Below are positions 1-8,515 of a stretch of 64,000 bases of DNA, in pieces. The DNA is taken from the NCBI RefSeq assembly GCF_001653755.1, contig NZ_CP015125.1:2861501-2925500 (forward strand), written 5' to 3'. This DNA is from Dokdonia donghaensis DSW-1 (GTDB taxonomy: Bacteria; Bacteroidota; Bacteroidia; Flavobacteriales; Flavobacteriaceae). Made by a program: the position numbers and the translations under genes. Every line of letters starts with the position of its first letter. Position 1 is the first letter of the stretch. The notes under the pieces were generated by a model. The model had not been told where the DNA came from. It did not search any database and worked only from the letters and a program-made list of their open reading frames with translations.

Positions 1-301
1 GTCATTACCGCAATCGTATGGCTACGCTACTCAATCAGCCGCCACTTTGTGCCTTCCTCTCGGTCGTTCCTTCCTCGTCGGAGGCAAGACTCAAAAATGC
101 CTAGGGCATACATCTTAAGCATAGAAAGCTCACACGTAGTTGCAACCAGACACAACTATTACATAACGCGAATACGACATTTTTGAAAGCTCTATGCGCG
201 GCGACAGATCCACAAATAAGTGTATATTTAGACAATCAATTAAAAAACAAATAAATACAGGCTAACCAGCAAAATGCCGCACTCGCTTTATGTAGTGGCC
301 T
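1..301 (+). repeat. Type A inter-cassette spacer, partial (copy 0)
   Basis: The window opens inside a spacer. The right inverted end CAATCAGCCGCCAC is at 32-45. Compared with the full copies, this one lacks about 100 bp between the 'ggctacgct' segment and that repeat. The 3' half then runs to the conserved pre-cassette end (GCCGCACTCGC, then TTTATGTAGTGGCCTG) directly before cassette 1. The array therefore continues to the left of the window. Confidence 0.8.
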
Positions 302-326
302 GTTGCCACACATTTGAGAAAAACAT

Positions 327-692
327 ATGGAATTAGACCAATTTATTACCACAACCTTGAAATCGATTATTAAGTCTGTTAATGATACAAAGGAATTCGC
401 TGAATCGAATGGAGCAATAATTAATCCAGTAATAATGGAACAAATAGAAGACCACGACCAAACGACTTCTATTTGGAGAAAGGATGGTAAAGATGGTAGA
501 AGACATTTAACAACTGTGGATTTTGACGTTGCTGTAACTGCTTCTAATGAAGAAAACAGCAAAATTGGTGGCGGACTTAAAATTCAAGTTCTGAATTTGG
601 GTGCCTCAACTTCAGAAAATTTGACTAATGAAACAACGTCCCGAATAAAGTTCTGTTTAAAAGTGGCTCTTCCACATCAAGGGGATAAATAG
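327..692 (+). CDS. Unknown cassette protein, 121 aa
   Basis: Function not recognised. The N-terminal 30 residues (MELDQFITTTLKSIIKSV) look like an amphipathic helix followed by a short GAIINP turn. The C-terminal half is beta-rich and ends in a conserved-looking SRIKF and ALP motif. The layout (helix, VDFDVAVT strand, glycine-rich loop, SRIKF strand) recalls the small trypco2-like proteins found with bacterial conflict proteins, but I cannot establish that by eye. There is no signal peptide or membrane segment, so it is probably cytoplasmic. The ATG lies 17 bases after the 5' cassette repeat, the usual position for a first cassette gene. Confidence 0.65.
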   Translation: MELDQFITTTLKSIIKSVNDTKEFAESNGAIINPVIMEQIEDHDQTTSIWRKDGKDGRRHLTTVDFDVAVTASNEENSKIGGGLKIQVLNLGASTSENLTNETTSRIKFCLKVALPHQGDK

Positions 693-780
693 TTTTTACG
701 TATAGATTATAATATTGTAATAGACAAAAACTATCATATTGATATTTTTCATATCTTTACCCTATCTAAAATAGAACGCT

Positions 781-1131
781 ATGAGTATAACAATTGAGGA
801 TTTTGACGAGAAATTAAAACCTATTAAAAAAGAGCTATTTGATGGCGAGTTTTTAAAAACACCAAGTATATACAGTTTGGAACGAGCTGGAAATACTCTT
901 TTAAGTTTAGTAAAACAGATTAGAGAACAAAATAATGAGTTTGACCCTTGGCTCCATTCACTTAAAATGGACTTGGATATTTATCTGGCGGATTTGGGTG
1001 GTGAATTGCAGCACGATTATGATAGAGGTAATAAAAGATATAAAGGGAAATGGACGACTGAAAAAAGAAAGGTTGTTGGTTTTATCTCAAGGTTCAGACA
1101 AAAAATATTGGAAAAACAAACAGCTGAATAA
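781..1131 (+). CDS. Unknown cassette protein, 116 aa
   Basis: Function not recognised. It is a soluble, lysine-rich, mostly helical protein (MSITIEDFDEKLKPIKKE at the start). It lies 88 bp after the first gene of the same cassette and stops 6 bp before the 3' cassette repeat, so it appears to be a genuine second gene of cassette 1. No cysteine pairs, nucleotide-binding loops or membrane segments are visible. Its fixed place between gene 1 and the closing repeat suggests the two genes travel together and may act together. Confidence 0.6.
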   Translation: MSITIEDFDEKLKPIKKELFDGEFLKTPSIYSLERAGNTLLSLVKQIREQNNEFDPWLHSLKMDLDIYLADLGGELQHDYDRGNKRYKGKWTTEKRKVVGFISRFRQKILEKQTAE

Positions 1132-1136
1132 AAAAC

Positions 1137-1328
1137 GTGTGGCAACAACGTGTATAAAACATAGCTAATAAGTGATAAACCGAAAGGCTTTTGCTTATTT
1201 GCAAAGACCGCCAAATTTTTAAATTTGGCTTTTAAGAATGATAAGTTAAAAACAAAATATAAAAATTCGGCTCTGTGTTAACCCAAAACTTAGTGTCTTT
1301 TTACACGCTACGTTTCATACACAAGACC
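1137..1328 (+). repeat. attC-like site of cassette 1
   Basis: It starts with the cassette closing box GTGTGGCAAC. Inner arms CGTGTATAAAACATAGC (1149-1165) and GCTACGTTTCATACAC (about 1307-1322) are nearly complementary and enclose an AT-rich loop. It ends AAGACC at the start of the type A spacer. This box, arm, loop, arm order is that of an attC site, but without its final GTTRRRY box, which is found instead at the far end of the spacer. Confidence 0.6.
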
Positions 1329-1760
1329 GTGGCGGCTGATTGCCCTAGGGGCTCGTAGACCACGATAATATAAGCTACACAAAAGGCAGTTGCATACTTG
1401 GTTATAACCGCAATCGTATGGCTACGCTTCAAAATCACATAACCGCCAGTACAAGCATCATCATCAAGTCATAGCACAAAAGGATCATAAGGCAAAACCG
1501 CTAGGATTTTAAAGCTCCCACCCTACTCAATCAGCCGCCACAGGCCACTACTCAAAAATGCCTAGGGCATACATCTCAATTATAGAAAGCTCACACGTAG
1601 TTGCAACCAGACACAACGATTACATAACGCGAATACGACATTTTTGAAAGCTCTATGCGCGGCGACAGATCCAAAATTCATTGTATATTTAGACAATCAA
1701 TTAAAAAACAAGAAAACAGGCTAACCAGCAAAATGCCGCACTCGCTTTATGTAGTGGCCT
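1329..1760 (+). repeat. Type A inter-cassette spacer, copy 1
   Basis: Left half is 1329-1541, bounded by GTGGCGGCTGATTG and CAATCAGCCGCCAC (perfect 14-bp inverted ends). The right half ends at GTAGTGGCCTG directly before cassette 2. The minus-strand reading frame seen in some copies is broken here by TGA, so I treat the element as non-coding. A TATATTTA motif near 1684 may be a promoter for the next cassette. Confidence 0.8.
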
Positions 1761-1773
1761 GTTGTACACAATT

Positions 1774-2490
1774 ATGAAAAAGTCAGTTCTAATCATAAAA
1801 GGATATAGCAAAACTGATATAGAGTTGATTAATGATAGAAAAATTGTTCAACTCTATATTGATTTCTTTTGTAGTAACGCTGGAGGAGTTTTCGATTTTG
1901 ATACAGAAATAAATGTACTGGAAGAGCCAGAAGTTAAAGTCTTACAGAATTTAAATATTCTAAATGAACTTGATTACTTGATTGTATTACTAATCGGACA
2001 CGGAGCAAATAAAGATGGGACTCAAATTTTTCAACTACAAAAAGATACTTTCATACAACCTGGACAAATACAATTTGAATGTAAAAAGCAATTGCATATT
2101 TTGGAAACTTGTAGAAATGTAATTGACTTTGAACTTGACATTAAAAGATTGAATAGATTAATCCCAAAATATGCTTATGGAGGAGTTGTTAAACGACCTT
2201 TGACAAAGGAAGAATCCCGTGAAAAATTTGACAGTGCACTTGCTAAATCGGAAAATGGAACGATATACTTATTCGCAGCAAGTATTGACGAAAGTGCTTA
2301 CGGATATTTATTTCTCAAATTAATGATTGACATTGCAATTTACGTTCACGAGTATTATAGAGAACGCATTGTTGATGCAAACAAAATATTTGAATTAGCA
2401 AAAAAACAAGTTATTGAACTGACTGAAGGAAAACAAAACCCTATTATGAATGGTGATAATGAACTACCATTCGTGATAACGATAATATAA
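1774..2490 (+). CDS. Caspase-like cysteine protease
   Basis: 238 aa, predicted cytoplasmic. The catalytic dyad of the caspase/metacaspase fold (clan CD) is visible. The histidine is in GHGA (His76), after a hydrophobic strand LDYLIVLLI. The cysteine is in ILETCRNV (Cys113), after a second strand. A later stretch, GTIYLFAASIDESAYG, fits the substrate-loop region after the p20 core. There is no extra sensor domain, so it is a minimal peptidase of near-domain length. ATG 1774 lies 3 bases after the cassette repeat; an upstream TTG at 1762 would start inside the repeat and is less likely. Fifteen bases separate it from the Schlafen-like gene in the same cassette. In bacteria, caspase-like proteins often act as defence effectors; that role here is inference. 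Confidence 0.8.
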   Translation: MKKSVLIIKGYSKTDIELINDRKIVQLYIDFFCSNAGGVFDFDTEINVLEEPEVKVLQNLNILNELDYLIVLLIGHGANKDGTQIFQLQKDTFIQPGQIQFECKKQLHILETCRNVIDFELDIKRLNRLIPKYAYGGVVKRPLTKEESREKFDSALAKSENGTIYLFAASIDESAYGYLFLKLMIDIAIYVHEYYRERIVDANKIFELAKKQVIELTEGKQNPIMNGDNELPFVITII

Positions 2491-2504
2491 AATCAACAAA
2501 TAAA

Positions 2505-3395
2505 TTGACAGAATATAATATTGACTATCTAAATTCTTTAATAGAAAATAAAGTTGAGGAAAATTTAAACCTTGATTATAAAGCAGCAGGTTCTCTTGAC
2601 AAGCAAAACAATAAAACAACTGAAATTTCTAAAGATGTAAGTGCATTTGCGAATTCTGATGGTGGAATTTTAATCTATGGAATAAAAGAAGATAAAGTAA
2701 ATAAACATCTACCCGAAAAAATTGACCCAATCAATAGAAAAGACTTTACGAAAGAATGGTTGGAGCAAATAATCCAAGATAAAATTCGGCCGCGAATAAG
2801 TGATTTCAAAATTCATCCGATTGAAATTAATAATGAACAAGTTGTTTATGTTGTGGATATTAAAAAAAGTAATACTGCACATCAAGCATTTGATAAAAAA
2901 TATTACAAGAGGTATAATTTTCAATCAACTTCGATGTACGATTATGAAATAAGGGACATTTTAAATCGAGCAAAAAATCCTGAAATAGAATTGGATTTTG
3001 AACTCAAAGATAGACATTCAACTTTGGTAGTTTATGCTGTAAATATTGGTAGAATTCTTGCAAAATACTTAAACGTAGATTTTAAAATACCAAAACAGAT
3101 TATTGAAGGAAATGAATATAGTCCTTTTAATAAAATGACCTTTGAAACATACAATTTAGATAATACAATAAGAGATGTTTTAGATGTCGAATTTACAGGC
3201 TTAATGCAAGTGTCTGAAAAATATGGTCCATCAAGATATGAACCTATTTTGCCGAATCGTAGATTTAAATTAACTGAAATAAAGATTGGAAATCATCCTT
3301 TTGATGACGAAAATTATTTGGAATGGGAAATATTTTGTGATAATGCTAATCCAAAAAAGGGAACAGTAAAAATGAACCAACTATTGAACAAATAA
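2505..3395 (+). CDS. Schlafen/AlbA_2-type putative ATP- or nucleic-acid-binding protein
   Basis: 296 aa. Residues about 10-150 match the AlbA_2 (Schlafen AAA_4, Pfam PF04326) pattern: EENLNLDYK near the start, then the signature KDVSAFANSDGGILIYGI at 43-60, and a later strand VVYVVDIKKS. The remaining 145 residues are beta-rich and unassigned. The apparent start is TTG at 2505, 15 bases after the caspase stop; no ATG is available nearby. It ends one base before the closing cassette repeat. AlbA_2 proteins occur in transcription regulators and in several anti-phage systems, often as nucleases or sensors. As partner of a protease, it could be the sensor or the protease target; this is inference. 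Confidence 0.75.
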   Translation: MTEYNIDYLNSLIENKVEENLNLDYKAAGSLDKQNNKTTEISKDVSAFANSDGGILIYGIKEDKVNKHLPEKIDPINRKDFTKEWLEQIIQDKIRPRISDFKIHPIEINNEQVVYVVDIKKSNTAHQAFDKKYYKRYNFQSTSMYDYEIRDILNRAKNPEIELDFELKDRHSTLVVYAVNIGRILAKYLNVDFKIPKQIIEGNEYSPFNKMTFETYNLDNTIRDVLDVEFTGLMQVSEKYGPSRYEPILPNRRFKLTEIKIGNHPFDDENYLEWEIFCDNANPKKGTVKMNQLLNK

Positions 3396-3396
3396 C

Positions 3397-3524
3397 TGTG
3401 TACAACAACGTATATAAAAAATAGCGATTTAATCGCTTAATCAAAGGAAAATGAATAAATTAAGGTCAGTCATAATCCGAAAAGTTAGAGCCTAAATATC
3501 CGCTACTTTTCATATACAAGACCG
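3397..3524 (+). repeat. attC-like site of cassette 2
   Basis: Closing box TGTGTACAAC, then inner arms CGTATATAAAAAATAGCG (3409-3426) and CGCTACTTTTCATATAC (3502-3518), complementary apart from isolated mismatches, with a loop of about 75 bp. It ends AAGACC at the spacer. Confidence 0.6.
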
Positions 3525-4016
3525 TGGCGGCTGATTGCCCAAGGGGCTCGCAGACCACGATAAAATAAGCTACACAAAAGGCAGTTGCATACTTGGTTAT
3601 TACCGCAATCGTATGGCTACGCTTCAAAATCACATAACCGCCAGTATAAGCACCGTCACCAAGGCATAGCACAAAAAGATCATAAGGCAAACCCGCTAGG
3701 ATTTTAAAGCTCCCACCCTACTCAATCAGCCGCCACCTTGTGCCTTCCTCTCGGTCGTTCCTTCCTCGTCGGAGGCAGGACTCAAAAATGCCTAGGGCAT
3801 ATATCTTAAGTATAGAAAGCTCACACGTAGTTGCAACCAGACACAACGATTACATCGCTCACTTATGCCTTCCTCTCGCTACGCTCGTCGGAGGCAGGTT
3901 TGAAAGCTCTATGCGCGGCGACAGATCCACAAATAAGTGTATATTTAGACAATCAATTAAAAAACAAGAAAACAGGCTATCCAGCAAAATGCCGCACTCG
4001 CTTTATGTAGTGGCCT
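3525..4016 (+). repeat. Type A inter-cassette spacer, copy 2
   Basis: Inverted ends at 3525-3538 and 3723-3736 (212 bp). The right half carries an extra block (CTCTCGCTACGCTCGTCGG at about 3873) where other copies have TCCCGAAGTACATCGGGA. It ends GTAGTGGCCT before cassette 3. Confidence 0.8.
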
Positions 4017-4789
4017 GTTGCCACACATTTAAAAAAAAAATCCGTGAAATACATTAGAACCATTATTTTAATTTTCCTTTTTGCAAGTTGCAAGCCCGAT
4101 TCGACAAATAAAGAAACTGATTTGGGAAAAATGGAATTATATGGAACTTGGAGGTTTCAATCTTCAACCGACGATTATATAAAAGACCACAGAATTATTA
4201 TTTTAAAAGACAGTTCTTATTTTAAATTTTCAACAAGAAATGGTGGTGGATTAATTGAGAAAGGATATTTATCGAAAGAAGACTCACTCGTCAACGAAAG
4301 AGACTTCAAGTATGGATTGAAAAAAATTGACACTAATAGAATTGAGATTGAAAATCACTATAATTTCTTCGGCGACTTCACGAACACTTACGAAAAAAGG
4401 CACTATGGCAATTACAAAGATGAGTTAAAGAAATATTTGAAAATTGACTCAATCAGAAATAAAGCACTTGGCTGGTGGAAATTAAGTAAATCGAAATTAC
4501 CAATCGAATTAGTAAATTATTCGGGAAAGTTTGAAAAATTCACAATGCAAATAAGTTCTGACGGAACCGCAACTTTCTATTTAGAAAACTATTTGGATTC
4601 TATTGTTGACTATAATTATCGAATAACAGAAAAAAACGGAATTGATTTTATGCGGGGCGATGTTGCAGGTGGTGGAACTAAAATATATTTTGAATCGGAC
4701 ACGATAATGAAAATGCTGATGAAAAGCCGAAGTTTAGATACATTAGAATTGAGAAAAATATACCAACTGGAATAAAAACGTGTGGCAAC
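4017..4789 (+). mobile_element. Gene cassette 3 (lipoprotein)
   Basis: Bounded by GTTGCCACAC at 4017-4026 and GTGTGGCAAC at 4780-4789, a perfect 10-bp inverted pair. Single gene. Confidence 0.7.
4044..4775 (+). CDS. Unknown secreted lipoprotein, 243 aa
   Basis: It starts with GTG, followed by a short hydrophobic segment IILIFLFASC. The lipobox FASC and following KPDS predict lipid attachment and export by signal peptidase II. The mature protein is strand-rich with a YGTWRFQSS motif after the linker and a second GWWKLSK motif near the middle. These two similar W-rich motifs suggest two related lipocalin-like or beta-barrel halves, but I do not recognise the family. It fills its cassette, stopping 4 bases before the closing repeat. 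The likely location is the outer or inner membrane facing the periplasm. Confidence 0.7.
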   Translation: MKYIRTIILIFLFASCKPDSTNKETDLGKMELYGTWRFQSSTDDYIKDHRIIILKDSSYFKFSTRNGGGLIEKGYLSKEDSLVNERDFKYGLKKIDTNRIEIENHYNFFGDFTNTYEKRHYGNYKDELKKYLKIDSIRNKALGWWKLSKSKLPIELVNYSGKFEKFTMQISSDGTATFYLENYLDSIVDYNYRITEKNGIDFMRGDVAGGGTKIYFESDTIMKMLMKSRSLDTLELRKIYQLE

Positions 4790-4974
4790 ATTGTATATAA
4801 AAAATAGCGCAAGTCATTGTTAACAATATGGTTTGGGCATTTTTGGAAAGTCGCCAAATTTTTAAATTTGACGATTTCCAATAAAAAGATAAATAGTAAA
4901 ATTTAAAAATTCGGATTGTGTTTAATCCGAAAAGAAACCGCTTATTTTCAGCGCTACTTTTCATATACGGAGCC
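4780..4974 (+). repeat. attC-like site of cassette 3
   Basis: Inner arms GTATATAAAAAATAGCGC (4793-4810) and GCGCTACTTTTCATATAC (4951-4968). The loop (about 4811-4920, including GCCAAATTTTTAAATTTG) is very similar to that of cassette 8, although the genes are unrelated. Confidence 0.6.
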
Positions 4975-5435
4975 GTGGCGGCTGATTGCCCAAGGGGCTC
5001 GCAGACCACGATAAAATAAGCCACACAAAAGGCAGTAGCATACTTGGTTATTACCGCAATCGTATGGCTACGCTTCAAAATCGGCTTTAGAGCGATTGTA
5101 AGAGCTACAATCAAGGATTTGCCACAGATGGATCATAGAGCAAATCCGCTAGGATTTTAAAGCTCCCGCCCTACTCAATCAGCCGCCACTTTGTGCCTTC
5201 CTCGTCGGAGGCAAGACTCAAAAATGCCTAGGGCATATATCTTAGTTATAGAAAGCTCACACGTAGTTGCAACCAGCCACAACTATTACATAACGCGTCC
5301 CGAAGTACATCGGGATTTGAAAGCTCTATGCGCGGCGACAGATCCACAAATAAGTGTATATTTAGACAATCAATTAAAAAACAAATAAATACAGGCTAAC
5401 CAGCAAAATGCCGCACTCGCTTTATGTAGTGGCCT
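4975..5435 (+). repeat. Type A inter-cassette spacer, copy 3
   Basis: Inverted ends at 4975-4988 and 5176-5189 (215 bp). The middle segment is the variant containing TTTAGAGCGATTG. The right half includes the 18-bp palindrome TCCCGAAGTACATCGGGA at 5298-5315 and a TATATTTA motif near 5357. Confidence 0.8.
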
Positions 5436-6204
5436 GTTACCAAACGTACGAATGAACATCTTCGGATTTAATAAGAAACAGGACTATTCAGCAAAGGAAA
5501 TACTAAGGCAACTTGACAAATGTGCTGAAGATTTTACCTTTCCTATGTTGGACAATGGCTACGTTTATCCGATTCACACAAAAATGAGTGCTTACCGAGA
5601 TGAAAAACGATGGGCTTTAATCATTGAAGTAATCGGATTTAATTATCGTGGCGGAGGACACGACGGAATTTCCAATTGCTTACACATTTTTGGTAACTGC
5701 ATAGACACAAAGCCTGGAACTGACAACGCAAACTTTTTATACATAACAGATAATAGTGCGGACAATTCGACTTTTGACGAAGAATATTTGGAAAGTCTAA
5801 ACCCAAAAGCAAAAACAATGCTTTTACGTGGAAAAGAATTGAGTATTAATCACAACAGAGAATTTTATCTGAATAAAGGAATTGAACTCGAAGAGGAAGA
5901 CAAAATTTTCGTTTGGGAATTTATGAGAGGTTTAGAGCCTGAATACAACAATGAATTAGAGGCAACTGAAAAGGAAATAAGGGAACGAATTCCATCGGAT
6001 TTACCAAAAATTATGGAGCTGACTGAATGGTATCATCCAGAATGTGCTGACTCGGAACTTCCAAGTAAAAATGAAACTTTTAAACAGATAGCCAAAGTAT
6101 TGGAAACTGGAAAAACGGAATTCTACAAACCAACTAATGAACCGAATAATCATTGGAAAAACTGGCCAGATGGAGGAACACTATAAAAAAGTACGTTTGG
6201 TAAC
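5436..6204 (+). mobile_element. Gene cassette 4 (DUF7003-like)
   Basis: Bounded by the longest perfect pair in the array: GTTACCAAACGTAC at 5436-5449 and GTACGTTTGGTAAC at 6191-6204 (14 bp). Confidence 0.75.
5452..6186 (+). CDS. DUF7003-like cytoplasmic protein, 244 aa
   Basis: Conserved-looking core near residues 20-65: FTFPMLDNGYVYP, then a basic YRDEKRWALIIEVIGFNYR segment and a glycine-rich GGGHDGISN turn. From memory this fits the DUF7003 family, proteins of unknown function that often sit in accessory regions and polymorphic-toxin immunity settings; I am not certain. There is no signal peptide or membrane helix. The ATG is 2 bases after the 14-bp cassette repeat and the stop is 4 bases before the closing one, so the cassette carries almost no sequence beyond the gene. 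Expression presumably depends on the spacer upstream. Confidence 0.65.
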   Translation: MNIFGFNKKQDYSAKEILRQLDKCAEDFTFPMLDNGYVYPIHTKMSAYRDEKRWALIIEVIGFNYRGGGHDGISNCLHIFGNCIDTKPGTDNANFLYITDNSADNSTFDEEYLESLNPKAKTMLLRGKELSINHNREFYLNKGIELEEEDKIFVWEFMRGLEPEYNNELEATEKEIRERIPSDLPKIMELTEWYHPECADSELPSKNETFKQIAKVLETGKTEFYKPTNEPNNHWKNWPDGGTL

Positions 6205-6323
6205 AATGTATAACCGCAATTACGGCGGATTCGACTACGTCCGAATCCACTCGGAATTGCTAACGTCAGTGCTAAACCGAAAATTAACGCATATTAACCC
6301 GTAACTGACGGTTATACGAGACC
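6191..6323 (+). repeat. attC-like site of cassette 4
   Basis: Closing box GTACGTTTGGTAAC, then inner arms GTATAACCG (6208-6216) and CGGTTATAC (6309-6317), perfectly complementary. Between them are a smaller hairpin around 6224-6250 (GGATTCG with CGAATCC) and an AT-rich loop. Confidence 0.6.
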
Positions 6324-6798
6324 GTGGCGGCTGATTGCCTAAGGGGCTCGCAGACCACGATAAAATAAGCCACACAAAAGGCAGTTGCATACTTGGTCAT
6401 TACCGCAATCGTATGGCTACGCTTCAAAATCGGTTTTAGAGCGATTTTAAGAGCTATAATCAAGGTTCTTGTACAGAATCATCATAGAGTAAATCCGCTA
6501 GGATTTTAAAGCTCCCACCCTACTCAATCAGCCGCCACCTTGTGCCTTCCTCTCGGTCGTTCCTTCCTCGTCGGAGGCAGGACTCAAAAATGCCTAGGGC
6601 ATACATCTTAGTTATAGAAAGCTCACACGTAGTTGCAACCAGCCACAACTATTACATAACGCGTCCCGAAGTACATCGGGATTTGAAAGCTCTATGCGCG
6701 GCGACAGATCCACAAATAAGTGTATATTTAGACAATCAATTAAAAAACAAAATACAGGCTATCCAGCAAAATGCCGCACTCGCTTTATGTAGTGGCCT
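6324..6798 (+). repeat. Type A inter-cassette spacer, copy 4
   Basis: Inverted ends at 6324-6337 and 6525-6538 (215 bp). The right half carries the 18-bp palindrome at 6664-6681. Confidence 0.8.
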
Positions 6799-7685
6799 GT
6801 TGTAGCACATTAAAACCAACTGAATAAATGACAGAAAAATTAATTGAATTACAAAATAAAATCTACAACTATCATAATTCTTCTGAATTTCAATATAATT
6901 TAGGCTTTTCCCCAAGAATAAGTTTTTCAAAAATTGGAGAATTTTATGAGATTATATTTTATGGCGAAGGTTATGATGATGATTTTAGTATTCATTCATC
7001 TCAATTTGAACCAGGAGGATTTAATTTTGGGTTTTGTGCTTTTCAAGATTTCTTAATTGAAAATCCGGATAAGGTAATCTCTTTGATATTTTCTGGCCCA
7101 GATGCTGGAGCAAATGGGACAAGAGATTGGAACTTTAGCAGAATAATTAACTCAAATGTAATTTTTGATAATTTAAAAATTTTCAAAGTAGCATTGACTG
7201 AAGTTGGAGATCATAATCAGAGTGTTATTGGTGAATATGGAGAGGAGAATGGAATGATAGCAAAGTTGACAGCGAAAATGCCAAAAATAGAAGAACTAAA
7301 ACTTCCATCTGCACCTAATGAAGAATTTTTCAAGATTCAAAATCCTAACATTAGACATCTTACTATTCAGGCAGGTTATGGACATCAAAATTTTATTGAA
7401 AATTTAGCAAACTCTACAAACATAACTAATCTTACATCTTTAGATTATGCTGAACCATTTGACCATTTTGGAGATTTAGAAGATGATGAATTTACTTCTT
7501 TTGAGTCTTTAAAAAAACTATTCGCATCGAAAGTGTTTTCAATTGACAATTTTCATTTTAAATTAAGGGAAAATAGATTAAATAAAGAGCAATTAGAAGA
7601 ATTACAAAAAATAAACAACATACAACTACTTCATATTAAAACCGAATCGGGAAAGTATGTCCGAATGTAAATAGCGTGCTACAAC
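6799..7685 (+). mobile_element. Gene cassette 5 (leucine-rich-like protein)
   Basis: Bounded by GTTGTAGCAC at 6799-6808 and GTGCTACAAC at 7676-7685, a perfect 10-bp inverted pair. Confidence 0.75.
6828..7670 (+). CDS. Leucine-rich-like cassette protein, 280 aa
   Basis: The N-terminal 100 residues form a compact domain with YNLGFSPRISF and an aromatic EIIFYGEGYDDDF stretch. The following region has irregular repeats of the type IEELKLPSA, IRHLTIQAG, ITNLTSLDYA and FESLKKLFAS, spaced as in short leucine-rich repeats. This recalls STM4015-type LRR proteins, but the match is by eye. There is no signal peptide, so it is probably cytoplasmic. ATG 6828 was chosen because it follows the cassette repeat and gives a full-length open frame to the closing repeat. 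Function unknown; LRR proteins commonly bind other proteins. Confidence 0.65.
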   Translation: MTEKLIELQNKIYNYHNSSEFQYNLGFSPRISFSKIGEFYEIIFYGEGYDDDFSIHSSQFEPGGFNFGFCAFQDFLIENPDKVISLIFSGPDAGANGTRDWNFSRIINSNVIFDNLKIFKVALTEVGDHNQSVIGEYGEENGMIAKLTAKMPKIEELKLPSAPNEEFFKIQNPNIRHLTIQAGYGHQNFIENLANSTNITNLTSLDYAEPFDHFGDLEDDEFTSFESLKKLFASKVFSIDNFHFKLRENRLNKEQLEELQKINNIQLLHIKTESGKYVRM

Positions 7686-7804
7686 AATGTATAAGAATAA
7701 TAGCGATTTTATTGCTAAAACGAAAGTATGTAAATATAAATAAGGTGTCTGTGTATAACCGAAAATTAGTGCATTTTAATTCGCTACTATTCTTATACAA
7801 GACC
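7676..7804 (+). repeat. attC-like site of cassette 5
   Basis: Inner arms GTATAAGAATAATAGCG (7689-7705) and CGCTACTATTCTTATAC (7782-7798): 17 positions with one mismatch, the best inner stem in the array. Confidence 0.65.
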
Positions 7805-8189
7805 GTGGCGGCTGATTGCCCAAGGGGCTCGCAGACTACGAGAAAATAAGCTACACAAAAGGCAGTAGCATACTTGGTGATTACCGCAATCGTATGGCTA
7901 CGCTTCAAAATCACACAACCGCCAGTATAAGCACCATCACAAAGACATAGCAAAAAAGGATCATAGAGCAAACCCGCTAGGATTTTAAAGCTCCCACCCT
8001 ACTCAATCAGCCGCCACTTTGTTCCTTCCTCTCGCTACGCTCGTCGGAGGCAGGTTTGAAAGCTCTATGCGCGGCGTACAAATCCAAAATTCATTGTATA
8101 TTTAGTCCAAACAAATCAAGACCACAAAGTAAAGCAAACCAGCAATCCCGCAAGCTATCGGGAGCCGCACTCGCTTTATGTAGTGGTCG
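7805..8189 (+). repeat. Type A inter-cassette spacer, copy 5
   Basis: Inverted ends at 7805-7818 and 8004-8017 (213 bp). The right half is a shorter subtype with a GTACAAATCC segment and CGCAAGCTATCGGG, shared with copy 8; both precede the toxin-antitoxin cassette. From 8040 on the sequence is duplicated at 12711. Confidence 0.8.
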
Positions 8190-8266
8190 GTTAGGTGTAA
8201 TTTCAAAATCGAGATAAATTTGGAGTTTTTACCAAAAATTGGTAATTTTGAGTAAATTATTAAAAT

Positions 8267-8515
8267 ATGAAAAATACGTCTATATCACTTGGAAATTATT
8301 TTGACCAATTTGTGAGTTCACAAGTTTCTGTTGGAAGATATAAAAATGTGAGCGAGGTAATTCGTGCTGGACTTCGACTTTTGGAAAATGAAGAAAGCAA
8401 AATGATTGCTTTAAGAAATGCTATCCAAGAAGGACTGAATAGTCCAATAGTGGAAGATTTCGACTTTGAAGAAAACCTACAAAGATTAAAAGCTGAAAAA
8501 AGAAAGAATGGCTAA
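8267..8515 (+). CDS. parD: ParD-type antitoxin (ribbon-helix-helix), copy 1
   Basis: 82 aa. The N-terminus has the ribbon-helix-helix pattern of ParD/CopG antitoxins: SISLGNYFDQFV strand, helix with a GRYKNVSEVIRAGLRLLE turn, then an acidic tail (VEDFDFEENLQRL) that normally folds into the toxin. It binds and neutralises ParE and should repress its own promoter. The stop overlaps the toxin start by 8 bp, so translation is probably coupled. An AAAATTGGTAATTTT dyad about 30 bp upstream is a plausible operator. The same protein is encoded identically at 12938-13186. Confidence 0.9.
   Translation: MKNTSISLGNYFDQFVSSQVSVGRYKNVSEVIRAGLRLLENEESKMIALRNAIQEGLNSPIVEDFDFEENLQRLKAEKRKNG

Larger units (their letters stand above)
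302..1146 (+). mobile_element. Gene cassette 1 (two unknown genes)
   Basis: Bounded by GTTGCCACA at 302-310 and its reverse complement TGTGGCAAC at 1138-1146. It holds two open reading frames in the same direction. The flanking pair has the arrangement of R' and R'' boxes of an integron cassette; calling it a cassette is inference from eleven similarly bounded units in this array. Confidence 0.7.
1761..3406 (+). mobile_element. Gene cassette 2 (caspase plus Schlafen-like)
   Basis: Bounded by a perfect 10-bp inverted pair: GTTGTACACA at 1761-1770 and TGTGTACAAC at 3397-3406. It is a two-gene cassette; both genes share this single pair and so would be excised as one unit. Confidence 0.75.

Noticed and set aside
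3466..3690. Recurring minus-strand frame in type A spacers (core KRSHTIAVITKYATAFCVAY, also at 4743, 7636, 13544)
   Set aside because: Conservation is at the DNA level only. The frame has an in-frame TGA in copy 1, a one-base deletion in copy 9, and unrelated N-termini in copies 3, 4 and 8. It is better explained as part of the non-coding element.
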